Assembly (NCBI GenBank): GCA_012512665.1
Contig: JAAZDU010000175.1
Coordinates: 1 to 15,975 of the forward strand
DNA: 15,975 nt
Origin: Bacillota bacterium
GTDB taxonomy: Bacteria > Bacillota > Dethiobacteria > DTU022 > JAAZDU01
Direction of reading: 5' to 3'
The notes below the pieces were generated by a model that made no database searches, was not told the origin of the DNA, and worked only from the letters and a program-made list of their open reading frames with translations. Both the position numbers and the translations under genes were made by a program. Each line of letters starts with the position of its first letter. Positions within the stretch are counted from its first letter, which is position 1. Positions 7,964-15,246 of the stretch are shown here, in pieces.

Positions 7964-9290
7964 CTAAGGAAACTTTGTCTGCTTCTTGACGCCACTGCTC
8001 AGAAATTTTATCTAAATATCCACCAAGTTCCCCGCTAAGGATAGAATCCGCACCTTCGTGGGTAGGTAAAGCCTTGCTCTCTTCTACTATCTCCCTTAAG
8101 ATCTCCGGGTTGTCAATAATAGGACAGGGCGCCAGGTGGTTTGTATTAAAAGGCTGCCGCTTCTGGTAAGCTTTAAATAGTGGGTTTTGGATAGCTTCTT
8201 TCAGGCTTTGCTCTCTGATGTTGCCTACGGCAAAGTGAGCAAACGCGCACGGCTCTACATCGCCGGCAGCGCTAATATGGAAATAAATACGCCCACCTGC
8301 AATACATCCCTGCGTTGCCTCCCCGTCATTCCAAAAATCAGCAATGAGGATAGGTTTTTCTTTTCTAAGGCGGGGAACCTCCCTTGCCAGCCAGGCCCTC
8401 TGCTCTGGCCTCAACATAAGATCGGGATTGGGGCTTCTTCCCACGGGTATATAGTGGAAACTCCACATATAAACGGCTCCTTTTTCCACCAAAAAGTCAA
8501 TAAATTTTTCACTAAAAAGTTCTTCTACATTGTTGCGCGTGGCAGTAACTGAAGCGCCAAAAGCAACGCCCCGCTCCCGCAGAAGGTCCATCGTTTTCAT
8601 TACCTTTTTAAAAGTTCCTTTGCCCCTTCTGGCATCAGTCTGCTCTTCCCAACCTTCCAGGCTTATAGCCGGTGAAAAGTTAGCCAGCTGTGCCAGGCGG
8701 TCCGCTTTTTCTTCATCGATCAGTGTCCCGTTGGTATAGCTCATAAAAGCCATGTCCTGATGTTTTTCTACGATATCCAGCAGGTGAGGATAAGCAAAGG
8801 GCTCTCCCCCGGAAAGGGCAATCCAGTAAATCCCTAACTCCTTGGCTTCACGCAAAATGCGATCAAAAAGTTCTGGCTCCAGGCTTTCTGCTTTGTTATA
8901 TTCACCTGCCCAGCAGCCCTCACAGCGCAGGTTGCAGGCAGCTGTAGGATCAATAACAATAAGAGTTGGTACAGAGACCCCCAACTCTTTAGAAAGCTGC
9001 TCTCTTACAGTTTTACCTACCAGCATACTGCTGCCTACCCAGATACGCATAAAATTGGAAAGCATCTTGGGGTTCTTAAGCAGCCTTTTGGCCTGTTTCA
9101 TAACACCTGGGTTATCTTTAAAATGTTGTCGCAGGGATTGAACAGTCTCCTTGTGTTCTGGCCGGGAAGCCAACCGTTCGGCAAAATCCAGTAAAGAAAG
9201 TAAATTTTTTTCCGGATCCCGTACTACATAATCAATAGCTTTATCCAAAGCAAATTCTGCAGCGACCTTCTTTACCTGCTCAAAAGACAT
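7953..9290 (-). CDS. Radical SAM protein with twitch-like C-terminus, first paralogue
   Basis: This 445-residue protein has an N-terminal helical region (1-105) and a radical SAM core with CNLRCEGC (C119, C123, C126) and GGEP (161-164), so it should cleave SAM to a 5'-deoxyadenosyl radical in the cytosol. C329-x13-G343-x4-C348 matches the twitch/SPASM cluster signature, and C389 in APCPIID may complete an auxiliary cluster. GCIAGGR and the C-terminal THEGADSIL segment are shared almost exactly with the next gene. The substrate is not known; no small ribosomal-peptide precursor is visible in the flanks, which argues against a simple peptide-maturase role. The ATG has GGAGG (9303-9299) 8 bases upstream. 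It is first in the operon. Confidence 0.9.
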   Translation of the reverse strand: MSFEQVKKVAAEFALDKAIDYVVRDPEKNLLSLLDFAERLASRPEHKETVQSLRQHFKDNPGVMKQAKRLLKNPKMLSNFMRIWVGSSMLVGKTVREQLSKELGVSVPTLIVIDPTAACNLRCEGCWAGEYNKAESLEPELFDRILREAKELGIYWIALSGGEPFAYPHLLDIVEKHQDMAFMSYTNGTLIDEEKADRLAQLANFSPAISLEGWEEQTDARRGKGTFKKVMKTMDLLRERGVAFGASVTATRNNVEELFSEKFIDFLVEKGAVYMWSFHYIPVGRSPNPDLMLRPEQRAWLAREVPRLRKEKPILIADFWNDGEATQGCIAGGRIYFHISAAGDVEPCAFAHFAVGNIREQSLKEAIQNPLFKAYQKRQPFNTNHLAPCPIIDNPEILREIVEESKALPTHEGADSILSGELGGYLDKISEQWRQEADKVSLERK

Positions 9291-9323
9291 AAAAACCGCC
9301 TCCTTAAATAAAATTTAATCCTA

Positions 9324-9336
9324 TTACCCGGGGTAA
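9324..9336. repeat. 13-base inverted repeat in the radical SAM leader
   Basis: TTACCC-G-GGGTAA is a perfect dyad with 6-base arms around one central base, 34 bases before the ATG at 9290. It could be an operator. The regulator is unknown. Confidence 0.3.
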
Positions 9337-9424
9337 ATATTCTGTTTTACCGTACCTGGATTATTTTACTAGCACGCCATGAAGCTTATACTTATACATT
9401 TATATTTTACCAAGGCAGGCAAAT

Positions 9425-9440
9425 ATGATCAAGGGATCAT
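9425..9440. promoter_or_regulatory. Inverted repeat overlapping the possible minus-strand -10, operator candidate
   Basis: ATGATC-AAGG-GATCAT is a perfect 6-base dyad. Its right arm overlaps the TATAAT of the possible minus-strand promoter by two bases, and it covers the expected transcription start. That is a usual place for a repressor site. No regulator gene is in the window. Confidence 0.4.
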
Positions 9441-9468
9441 TATACAAGAAATCATTAATACTTATTAA
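9439..9468 (-). promoter_or_regulatory. Possible promoter of the radical SAM operon
   Basis: On the minus strand, TTAATA (9468-9463), an 18-base spacer and a perfect TATAAT (9444-9439) are seen. The -35 matches four of six and lies inside the tandem repeat. The leader would be about 140 bases long. Confidence 0.42.
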
Positions 9469-9473
9469 TACTT
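9454..9473. repeat. Tandem repeat, two exact copies of ATTAATACTT
   Basis: Two perfect adjacent 10-base copies sit about one helical turn apart. They cover the possible minus-strand -35 and lie about 40 bases upstream of the plus-strand -35, so a regulator bound here could affect both operons. Confidence 0.5.
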
Positions 9474-9514
9474 CAAATATCTCTCATATTCGTTGCCGTA
9501 CGAGTGCCTATAAA

Positions 9515-9543
9515 TTGACACAAAATGAACTATGAAGTAAAAT
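9515..9543 (+). promoter_or_regulatory. Sigma-A promoter of the activase operon
   Basis: A perfect TTGACA (9515-9520), a 17-base spacer and TAAAAT (9538-9543, five of six) form one of the best promoters in the window. Transcription would start near 9550, about 50 bases before the ATG at 9601. Confidence 0.78.
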
Positions 9544-9600
9544 TAGGAAGAACTGCAAACTAATTCTAGCTGGGGGCAGCCTGTGGAGGAGTTGACTGCT

Positions 9601-10386
9601 ATGCCCATCACGGCAGGTATTGATGTTGGTTCTTTATCAGCAGAAGCTGTCGTTTACAGCCCTGAGAGAGGAATAATAACATATAGTATTGTGCCCACGG
9701 GCGCAAACAGCCGGCGGGCTGCGGAAAGAGCGCTAAGCGAGGCCCTTGCCAAAAATGGTAACAGCTTAAAATTTGGCGACCTTGATTATATTGTGGCCAC
9801 GGGCTACGGGCGCATAAGCGTAGATTTTGCTAACAAAGCAGTAACAGAGATTACCTGCCATGCAAAAGGTGCCAGCTTTCTCAGGCCTGGCGTAAAAACG
9901 GTTATTGACATCGGGGGGCAGGACAGCAAGGTTATTACCCTGGATGGCCGGGGCAAGGTAACTGATTTTGTGATGAACGATAAATGTGCTGCGGGAACAG
10001 GGCGCTTCCTGGAAGTCATGGCCTCCGCCCTGGAGGTAAATTTAACGGATCTAGCCAGCCTGAGCCGCAAAGCAGCTGAATCCGTGCCCATCAGCAGCAT
10101 GTGCACCGTCTTTGCCGAATCAGAAGTGGTCTCCCTCATCGCCGAAGGAACCCCCCCTGAAAATATCATCAGGGGCCTTCACGACTCTATCGCCAAAAGA
10201 GTTGCAGGCATGGCCGGCAGGCTAAACATTGGCGAGCCCTTTGCCATGACGGGAGGGGTAGCCAAAAATGCAGGAGTAGTTGACTCCCTGAAAAAAATCT
10301 TGAAAGCAGACATATTTGTGCCCCCTGAACCTCAGATCGCCGGTGCTTTGGGCGCGGCTCTTTTGGCATCAGAAATGATACAATAA
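9601..10386 (+). CDS. Acyl-CoA dehydratase/reductase activase (BadF/HgdC family)
   Basis: This homodimeric ATPase passes one electron, driven by ATP, from ferredoxin or flavodoxin to a dehydratase or reductase. The 261 residues show the ASKHA ATPase motifs GIDVGSLS (6-13), DIGGQDSK (103-110) and TGGVAKN (217-223). Cysteines at 129 (NDKCAAGTGRF) and 168 (SSMCTVFAESE) are the family ligands for the [4Fe-4S] cluster shared between the two subunits. Length is typical of the HgdC type. I chose the ATG at 9601 because GGAGGAG ends 9 bases upstream; an in-frame GTG at 9583 would put that site inside the gene. Two D-component genes follow at once, and they are the expected partners. A near-consensus promoter lies upstream. 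Confidence 0.93.
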   Translation: MPITAGIDVGSLSAEAVVYSPERGIITYSIVPTGANSRRAAERALSEALAKNGNSLKFGDLDYIVATGYGRISVDFANKAVTEITCHAKGASFLRPGVKTVIDIGGQDSKVITLDGRGKVTDFVMNDKCAAGTGRFLEVMASALEVNLTDLASLSRKAAESVPISSMCTVFAESEVVSLIAEGTPPENIIRGLHDSIAKRVAGMAGRLNIGEPFAMTGGVAKNAGVVDSLKKILKADIFVPPEPQIAGALGAALLASEMIQ

Positions 10387-10411
10387 TGTTATATAGGAGT
10401 TGCCTTCATCT

Positions 10412-11470
10412 ATGCCAAACAGCAGGCCAAAAGTGGCTTGGGTCTGCAGCTACACACCGGAAGAGATCATCCATGCCGCCGGTTTCCAACCGGTCCGCTT
10501 ATTAGCAGGGGACGATCCTCTTATAAACAAAAGCTTTCCGCCCAACTTTTGCCCTTATGCCAGGCAGATAGCGCAAAGGCTGGAAAAAGGCCTGGAGGAT
10601 GAGCTGGCAGGTCTTGTTATCGCCAATTCCTGCAATGCCATGATGCATTTGTATAATGTGGCAAGGAAAACATTGCGGCAGGAAAAAAACATCTTTGTCT
10701 ATCTGCTGGACCTGCCGCGCCATCAGGGCCCTCTAGCACAGGCCTATTTTTTTAACCGCCTAAAAGAAATGTCTGATTTTCTCGGCAGCCAGGGTAAAGC
10801 AGTCACTGCAGAGGCACTGCAAGCGGCTGTCAGGCTTTACGGCCAAACAAATAAACTTTTGGCGGAAAGCTCTCTGCTGCCAAACCCGCTTTTTCCTCCC
10901 TTGCAGCCCCTGGCTTATTATGACCTCGCCGCCGAGGCCACGGCTGCTCCCAGGAAAAGCATAAACCTCTCCCTGGAAAGAAAACTAAGGGACAATGGGC
11001 AGCAAAATGGCAAAGAGGGGCAGCCTTACCTGCTGCTCACAGGCACCATCCCCCCTCGCGGCCTGCTGGAGCTCATGGAAGAGAGCGCACCCTTCCAGCT
11101 TCTCCAGGAAAACTGCATGACCTGCCGCTACTTTAGTGCCCCCGACCCTGCGGTTTTGGAGGGCTGCAGCACGAGGGAAGATATCCTCGCCAATTTAGCA
11201 GCCTCCTATTTAACAAAAATGCCCTGCCCCCGCCTGCACCATAGTGCCCGCTATCATATATACCGGCAGCTTTTTCAAGGGCCGAACCTGAAAGGCCTCA
11301 TCTTCCATGACTTTGGCTTTTGCGACCTGAGCCATTATGATTCCTTGCATCTACGTGCAATGGCAAAAGAAGCTGGTGTACCTTTTTTAAGAATCAAGAC
11401 CGAACTGGGGCAGAAAAACCTGGGCCAGCTAAAAACACGGCTGGAAGCTTTTCTAGAAATAATTGCCTAA
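10412..11470 (+). CDS. 2-hydroxyacyl-CoA dehydratase D-component subunit, HgdB-like
   Basis: This 352-residue protein belongs to the HGD-D family, whose subunits carry [4Fe-4S] clusters that receive the activase electron. The N-terminal TPEEIIHAAGFQPVRL (15-30) is typical. C12, C47 in FCPYARQ and C74 in NSCNAMMHLYN fit the cluster-ligand positions of family members. The C-terminal half holds five more cysteines (C235, C238, C252, C272, C304), the first three in a C-x2-C-x13-C arrangement. The ATG at 10412 is 12 bases after AGGAG. A TTG at 10400 directly touches that site and is unlikely. The gene lies 25 bases after the activase and 12 before the next subunit, so the three form one operon. 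Substrate unknown. Confidence 0.87.
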   Translation: MPNSRPKVAWVCSYTPEEIIHAAGFQPVRLLAGDDPLINKSFPPNFCPYARQIAQRLEKGLEDELAGLVIANSCNAMMHLYNVARKTLRQEKNIFVYLLDLPRHQGPLAQAYFFNRLKEMSDFLGSQGKAVTAEALQAAVRLYGQTNKLLAESSLLPNPLFPPLQPLAYYDLAAEATAAPRKSINLSLERKLRDNGQQNGKEGQPYLLLTGTIPPRGLLELMEESAPFQLLQENCMTCRYFSAPDPAVLEGCSTREDILANLAASYLTKMPCPRLHHSARYHIYRQLFQGPNLKGLIFHDFGFCDLSHYDSLHLRAMAKEAGVPFLRIKTELGQKNLGQLKTRLEAFLEIIA

Positions 11471-11482
11471 GAGGGATCAACT

Positions 11483-12748
11483 GTGGACCTTTACAAGCTC
11501 TTACAGGATAAAATAGGAGAAAATATTACCGGCAAGCTGCTATCATCGCCCTATACTTTCAAGGCTGCACGCCTTTTGTTTCGTAAACAAAAGTTCCCCT
11601 TTCAGGCGACCAGGATGATGGTAGATATGGGCCTCAAGCAAGCTGAGGACGCGTACCAGCACCGCGCCCCCGTTGTCTGGACCAGCGCCTTTTTCCCCGG
11701 AGAGCTGATACATGCCCTGGGGCTTATCCCCTTCGCACCAGAAGTTGGGGCTGCCACAGCGGCCCCCCTTAAGCTGGTCCCCAAGCTCATGCAGCTGGCG
11801 GAGGAGGCAGGCTTTGACAGCGATGGCTGTTCCTTTCACCGCTGCGCCGCCGGGGGTGCCTTAAGCGGCTATTTCCCCAGCCCGGACCTGCTGGCTGCCA
11901 GCTCACATCTCTGCGACGGCGCAGCTCATCTCTTCAGCTTCCTCTCCCAGCGGCTGAAGAAACCTTTTTTTTGCCTGGATGTACCCGCTGAACAGCAAGC
12001 AGAGTCGGAAAAATACTTAGCCGACCAGCTGGAAGAGTTTGTCCTTCATCTAGAAAAAGAAACGGGCAGAAAGCTTACTCGGGAAAAACTGCGCCAGGCT
12101 TTTGCCCACTCCAACAGGGCGAGAAAGGCACTCCTTAAAGTAAACAAACTGCGACAGCAGTACCCTTTGTCCATGCGGAGCGGCGAAGGGCTGGCCTTCG
12201 TTTACCTGGTCTTCATGGGGCAGGGGCACCCTCGCACCCCCCTCATCTACGAAAGCCTGGCCAGGGAGCTGGGAAAAAGGGGAGATAAAAATCAGTCCCG
12301 GGAGGGCGGCAAAATGCGGCTGCTCTGGCTGCACCTTAAGCCCTATTACGACAACATGCTCATGGATTTACTGGAGGATAAACTGCAGTGCCGCATAGCC
12401 TTTGAGGAGATGAACTATGTCCACTGGGAACCGCTGGACCCTGAAAAGCCATTTCTCAGCCTGGCGCGCAAGCTGCTCGGCCACCCCTCCCTCGGCCCCA
12501 TAGAAAAAAGGCTTGCCCTCATTGAACGCTTAAGCGCCGCTTACCAGGTACAGGCGGTAGTCCAATTTTCCCACTGGGGCTGCCGGCAGGCCGTGGGAGG
12601 CAGCCTCTATTTAAAAGAAGAGCTGGCTAAAAAAGGCATTCATTTTCTCTCCCTGGACGGGGACTGCGTGGACCGCGGCAGTTTCCCCCCCGGGCAAACA
12701 CAGACCAGGCTGGAAAGCTTTATAGAGATGATAACAGGCCAGGGCTAA
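11483..12748 (+). CDS. 2-hydroxyacyl-CoA dehydratase D-component subunit, HgdA-like
   Basis: This 421-residue protein is the second HGD-D member and likely the partner subunit. TSAFFPGELIHALGLIPFAP (67-86) is the family N-terminal signature. Likely cluster ligands are C116 and/or C121 (GCSFHRC) and C144 (SHLCDG), with C367 (HWGCRQ) and C395 (DGDCVDRG) conserved-looking in the C-terminal domain. Residues 265-278 form a short charged insert. It starts at GTG with GAGGGATC upstream. The pair could act as a dehydratase, like HgdAB, or as a reductase, like BcrBC. The C-terminal R-x-E-(S/A)-F-(I/L)-E-(M/I)-I ending, also seen in the preceding protein, is a usual feature. A terminator follows. Substrate unknown. 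Confidence 0.86.
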   Translation: MDLYKLLQDKIGENITGKLLSSPYTFKAARLLFRKQKFPFQATRMMVDMGLKQAEDAYQHRAPVVWTSAFFPGELIHALGLIPFAPEVGAATAAPLKLVPKLMQLAEEAGFDSDGCSFHRCAAGGALSGYFPSPDLLAASSHLCDGAAHLFSFLSQRLKKPFFCLDVPAEQQAESEKYLADQLEEFVLHLEKETGRKLTREKLRQAFAHSNRARKALLKVNKLRQQYPLSMRSGEGLAFVYLVFMGQGHPRTPLIYESLARELGKRGDKNQSREGGKMRLLWLHLKPYYDNMLMDLLEDKLQCRIAFEEMNYVHWEPLDPEKPFLSLARKLLGHPSLGPIEKRLALIERLSAAYQVQAVVQFSHWGCRQAVGGSLYLKEELAKKGIHFLSLDGDCVDRGSFPPGQTQTRLESFIEMITGQG

Positions 12749-12789
12749 CTGACTCCAACTATCGCCTCTGCCCGGCTGCACCATAAAGA

Positions 12790-12819
12790 AAGCGCGCCTT
12801 TTTCATAAAAGGCGCGCTT
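12790..12819. terminator. Strong bidirectional terminator hairpin between convergent operons
   Basis: A perfect 13-base-pair stem joins 12790-12802 to 12807-12819 around the loop TCAT, with an A/T-paired apex below a GC-rich base. Pyrimidine-rich tails follow on both strands (TATCCTTCTTTC on plus, TCTTTATGG on minus). It lies between the HgdA-like stop at 12748 and the rnfD stop at 12876 and should end both transcripts. Confidence 0.82.
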
Positions 12820-12875
12820 ATCCTTCTTTCTGCCTTCTCCTGCTAGCTCTAAGTAGGAAACGGCATAAAAGGATA

Positions 12876-13871
12876 TTAACCCTTAGCAGTCGCCTGCTCC
12901 TGGCCAGGCACAGCTACTGCCCTTTTTGGTTTAGGCTCGCTGAAGGAAGGTCGTTTTGTTGCGCGGTCGATCATAGGTACAAAGGCGTTCATGATCAGGA
13001 TAGAGAAGGCAACCCCCTCTGTAGGGGCGAGGCCCACCCTGAAAATGATAATCAAAACGCCGATAGCTATGCCGAAAATCCATTTACCTTTATTGGTGAT
13101 TGGGCTGGTAACCCAGTCGGTGGCCATGAAGAAAGCTCCCAGGAACAGGCCTCCGGTAAAGAGGTGGTAAAATGGGTTCTTGCCTGCTATAAGGGCCAGC
13201 ACAAACACCGTGGCCAGTATAGAAACGGGGATGCGCCAGTTAATATGACCACGGTAAAAGAGATAGGCAGCCCCTATCAGGAGGGCAAAAGGCGATACCT
13301 CAGACATAGCCCCGCCGGGAAAAGCAAAGAAAAGATTGGCTAAACCGGGCATCTCCATCCCCTGCTGCAGCATAGCCAGCGGCGTAGCCCTGGTAACAAC
13401 ATCGATAGGGCCAAAATTGATCGACCAGGGTAAAAAGTCAGCTCCTAAAGCTACAATCCAGGGGGCCAGGATAATTAGAGCCACCCTGCCGAAAAGAGCG
13501 GGGTTAAAGCGGTTCCAGCCCAGCCCACCCATCAGCTCCTTGGCAATGCCTACAGCTATAAATGTAGCTATGGCTCCCATCCACCAGGCAGTAGTAGCAG
13601 ATAAACATAGCGCCACCAAAAGCCCCGTTAAAAGGGCGCTGTAGTCACCTAGGCTTGGCTTTTTGCCCATGGCCATGCGGAAGATAAGTTCTGTAACGGC
13701 TGCCGTTACCATACAGACCGCTATCATAAAGACGGCATAGAACTTAAAAAAGTAAATGGCCACCAGGCAGGCGGGAATAAGGGCAATGATAACATCCCGC
13801 ATAGCCTGACTTACTGTAAGATCACTTTTCAAGTGCGGCGCCGGCGTGTATACTAATTTCTGGTTATCCAC
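12876..13871 (-). CDS. rnfD: Rnf electron-transport complex subunit D
   Basis: RnfD is a membrane subunit with covalent FMN in the ferredoxin:NAD+ oxidoreductase that pumps Na+ or H+. The 331 residues hold about ten hydrophobic segments between residues 25 and 300, with family motifs GWNRFNPALFGR (118-129) and TDWVTSPI (251-258). The flavin-attachment region reads DVVTRATPLAM (157-167): T163 is the expected FMN-bearing threonine, but an arginine replaces the usual glycine of (S/T)GAT. The GTG start has GGAGG 9 bases upstream. It follows rnfC by 22 bases and is the last gene before a terminator. The normal next genes rnfG, E, A and B are absent here. Confidence 0.92.
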   Translation of the reverse strand: MDNQKLVYTPAPHLKSDLTVSQAMRDVIIALIPACLVAIYFFKFYAVFMIAVCMVTAAVTELIFRMAMGKKPSLGDYSALLTGLLVALCLSATTAWWMGAIATFIAVGIAKELMGGLGWNRFNPALFGRVALIILAPWIVALGADFLPWSINFGPIDVVTRATPLAMLQQGMEMPGLANLFFAFPGGAMSEVSPFALLIGAAYLFYRGHINWRIPVSILATVFVLALIAGKNPFYHLFTGGLFLGAFFMATDWVTSPITNKGKWIFGIAIGVLIIIFRVGLAPTEGVAFSILIMNAFVPMIDRATKRPSFSEPKPKRAVAVPGQEQATAKG

Positions 13872-13893
13872 CAGGCATCTCCTCCTTTTCTAG

Positions 13894-15213
13894 CTATTTC
13901 CTGCTGCGTTGCATCTTTTTCACCGTTGGCTTTACCATGCGTATTAAGTGGACAATAGGCCGCTGAGAAGGGCAAACATACGAGCAGATACCGCATTCAA
14001 TACAGTCGGTTACATTCCACTCCATTAAAGCACCGTACATTTCAGCTTCAGCATAGATGCTCAACTGGTTAGGGTAGAGCATCATGGGGCAATGATCTAC
14101 GCACTTACCGCAGCGCACACAATCAGAGTATGACACTTCTTCACGCACCATACTGGGCGGCAGTACCAGAACACCGGTAGTGCTCTTAACAATGCCAGTC
14201 ACCAGGTTCGCCTGGGCCATACCCGTCATAGGGCCACCCAGTATAACCTTGTGGCCTTTTAGATCTTCTACACCACACTCTTTAAGTATATGACCTACAC
14301 TGGTACCAACTTTTATGACGTAGTTGCCACATTTGGGCACCGTGGGCCCGCTGACAGTTACAACCCTCTCTATGGAAGGCTTACCATAAACAACAGCTTC
14401 ATAGCAGGAAATAGTGGTACCTACGTTGCGGACAATGCAACCCAAATCAGCAGAACGGGCGCCCCGGGGGACATCCCGGCCGGTAACGGCTTTAATAAGG
14501 TGAGATTTAAAACCCTGGGGATATTTTACTGCCAGGGGGACCACTTCAAATCCTTCCAGGCCCTTAGTTTTCTCGGTGAGGGCCTCAATGGCATCGGGTT
14601 TGTTTACTTCAATACCGATATAACACTTTTTGGCACCAATAGAGCGCATAAGAATCTTAGCACCCTCTACCAGCTCCTGGGCACGCTCTAACATCTGGCG
14701 GTGATCACAGGTTAAAAAGGGCTCGCACTCAGCACCATTTAGGATCAGGGAATCAACAGGCTTTCTGGTGCTGATATTAGCATGGGTGGGGAAGGCGGCT
14801 CCTCCCATGCCTATAATACCTGCTTCCCGGATAGCCTGCCTTATCTCCTCTACCGTCATCTGCTCGGGATCCCTTTTTTCCTTGGGCACAAACTCCTGCG
14901 GTCCGCCGTCGCTCTTAATAATTACGCTCATTATTTCGCCACCCGTATAGGCCGGGCGGGGTTCTATGGCTGTTACTGTACCGGAAATGCTGGCATGCAC
15001 CGGGGCAGCTATAAACTCCTCCGTATCCCCTATTTTTTGCCCTACCTCTACCTTATCCCCTGCTTTAACAAGAGGCTGGTTAGGTGCACCCAGATGCTGC
15101 GAAAGGGGGATTACCACCTCTTCCGGAGCAGCCATCCTGGTGATGGCCTTGTCTTCTGTATAACTTTTGTAGTGGGGTATATGGGCCCCACCTTGAAAGG
15201 TCTTGACCTCCAC
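13894..15213 (-). CDS. rnfC: Rnf electron-transport complex subunit C
   Basis: RnfC is the peripheral NADH- and FMN-binding subunit with two [4Fe-4S] clusters. The 439 residues show a family N-terminus (GGAHIPHYKSYTEDKAI, 8-24), a lipoyl-like fold (PVHASISGTV, 71-80), the glycine-rich nucleotide loop GIIGMGGAAFPTH (132-144), NGAECEPFLTCD (159-170), and two C-x2-C-x2-C-x3-C cluster motifs at C365/C368/C371/C375 and C404/C407/C410/C414. Length is normal for clostridial RnfC. The GTG start has GGGGG 7 bases upstream. It lies 33 bases after an FdhB/HybA-type iron-sulfur gene and 22 before rnfD, so all three are probably one transcript. Electrons may come from that iron-sulfur protein rather than from NADH alone; this is inferred from position. 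Confidence 0.93.
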   Translation of the reverse strand: MEVKTFQGGAHIPHYKSYTEDKAITRMAAPEEVVIPLSQHLGAPNQPLVKAGDKVEVGQKIGDTEEFIAAPVHASISGTVTAIEPRPAYTGGEIMSVIIKSDGGPQEFVPKEKRDPEQMTVEEIRQAIREAGIIGMGGAAFPTHANISTRKPVDSLILNGAECEPFLTCDHRQMLERAQELVEGAKILMRSIGAKKCYIGIEVNKPDAIEALTEKTKGLEGFEVVPLAVKYPQGFKSHLIKAVTGRDVPRGARSADLGCIVRNVGTTISCYEAVVYGKPSIERVVTVSGPTVPKCGNYVIKVGTSVGHILKECGVEDLKGHKVILGGPMTGMAQANLVTGIVKSTTGVLVLPPSMVREEVSYSDCVRCGKCVDHCPMMLYPNQLSIYAEAEMYGALMEWNVTDCIECGICSYVCPSQRPIVHLIRMVKPTVKKMQRSRK

Positions 15214-15246
15214 TTTCTCACCCCCAAATTAACGTGTTTTGCTAAG

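Larger units (their letters stand above)
9291..9600. other. Divergent control region of about 310 bases, AT-rich, no gene
   Basis: This region lies between the radical SAM operon (minus) and the activase operon (plus). It holds a strong plus promoter (9515-9543), a possible minus promoter (9439-9468), a tandem 10-base repeat (9454-9473) and two inverted repeats (9324-9336, 9425-9440). No convincing small reading frame or RNA gene was seen. Confidence 0.7.

Noticed and set aside
9583..9600. Upstream GTG start of the activase
   Set aside because: It would place the GGAGGAG ribosome site inside the coding region; the ATG at 9601 begins right before the conserved ATPase motif, as in family members.
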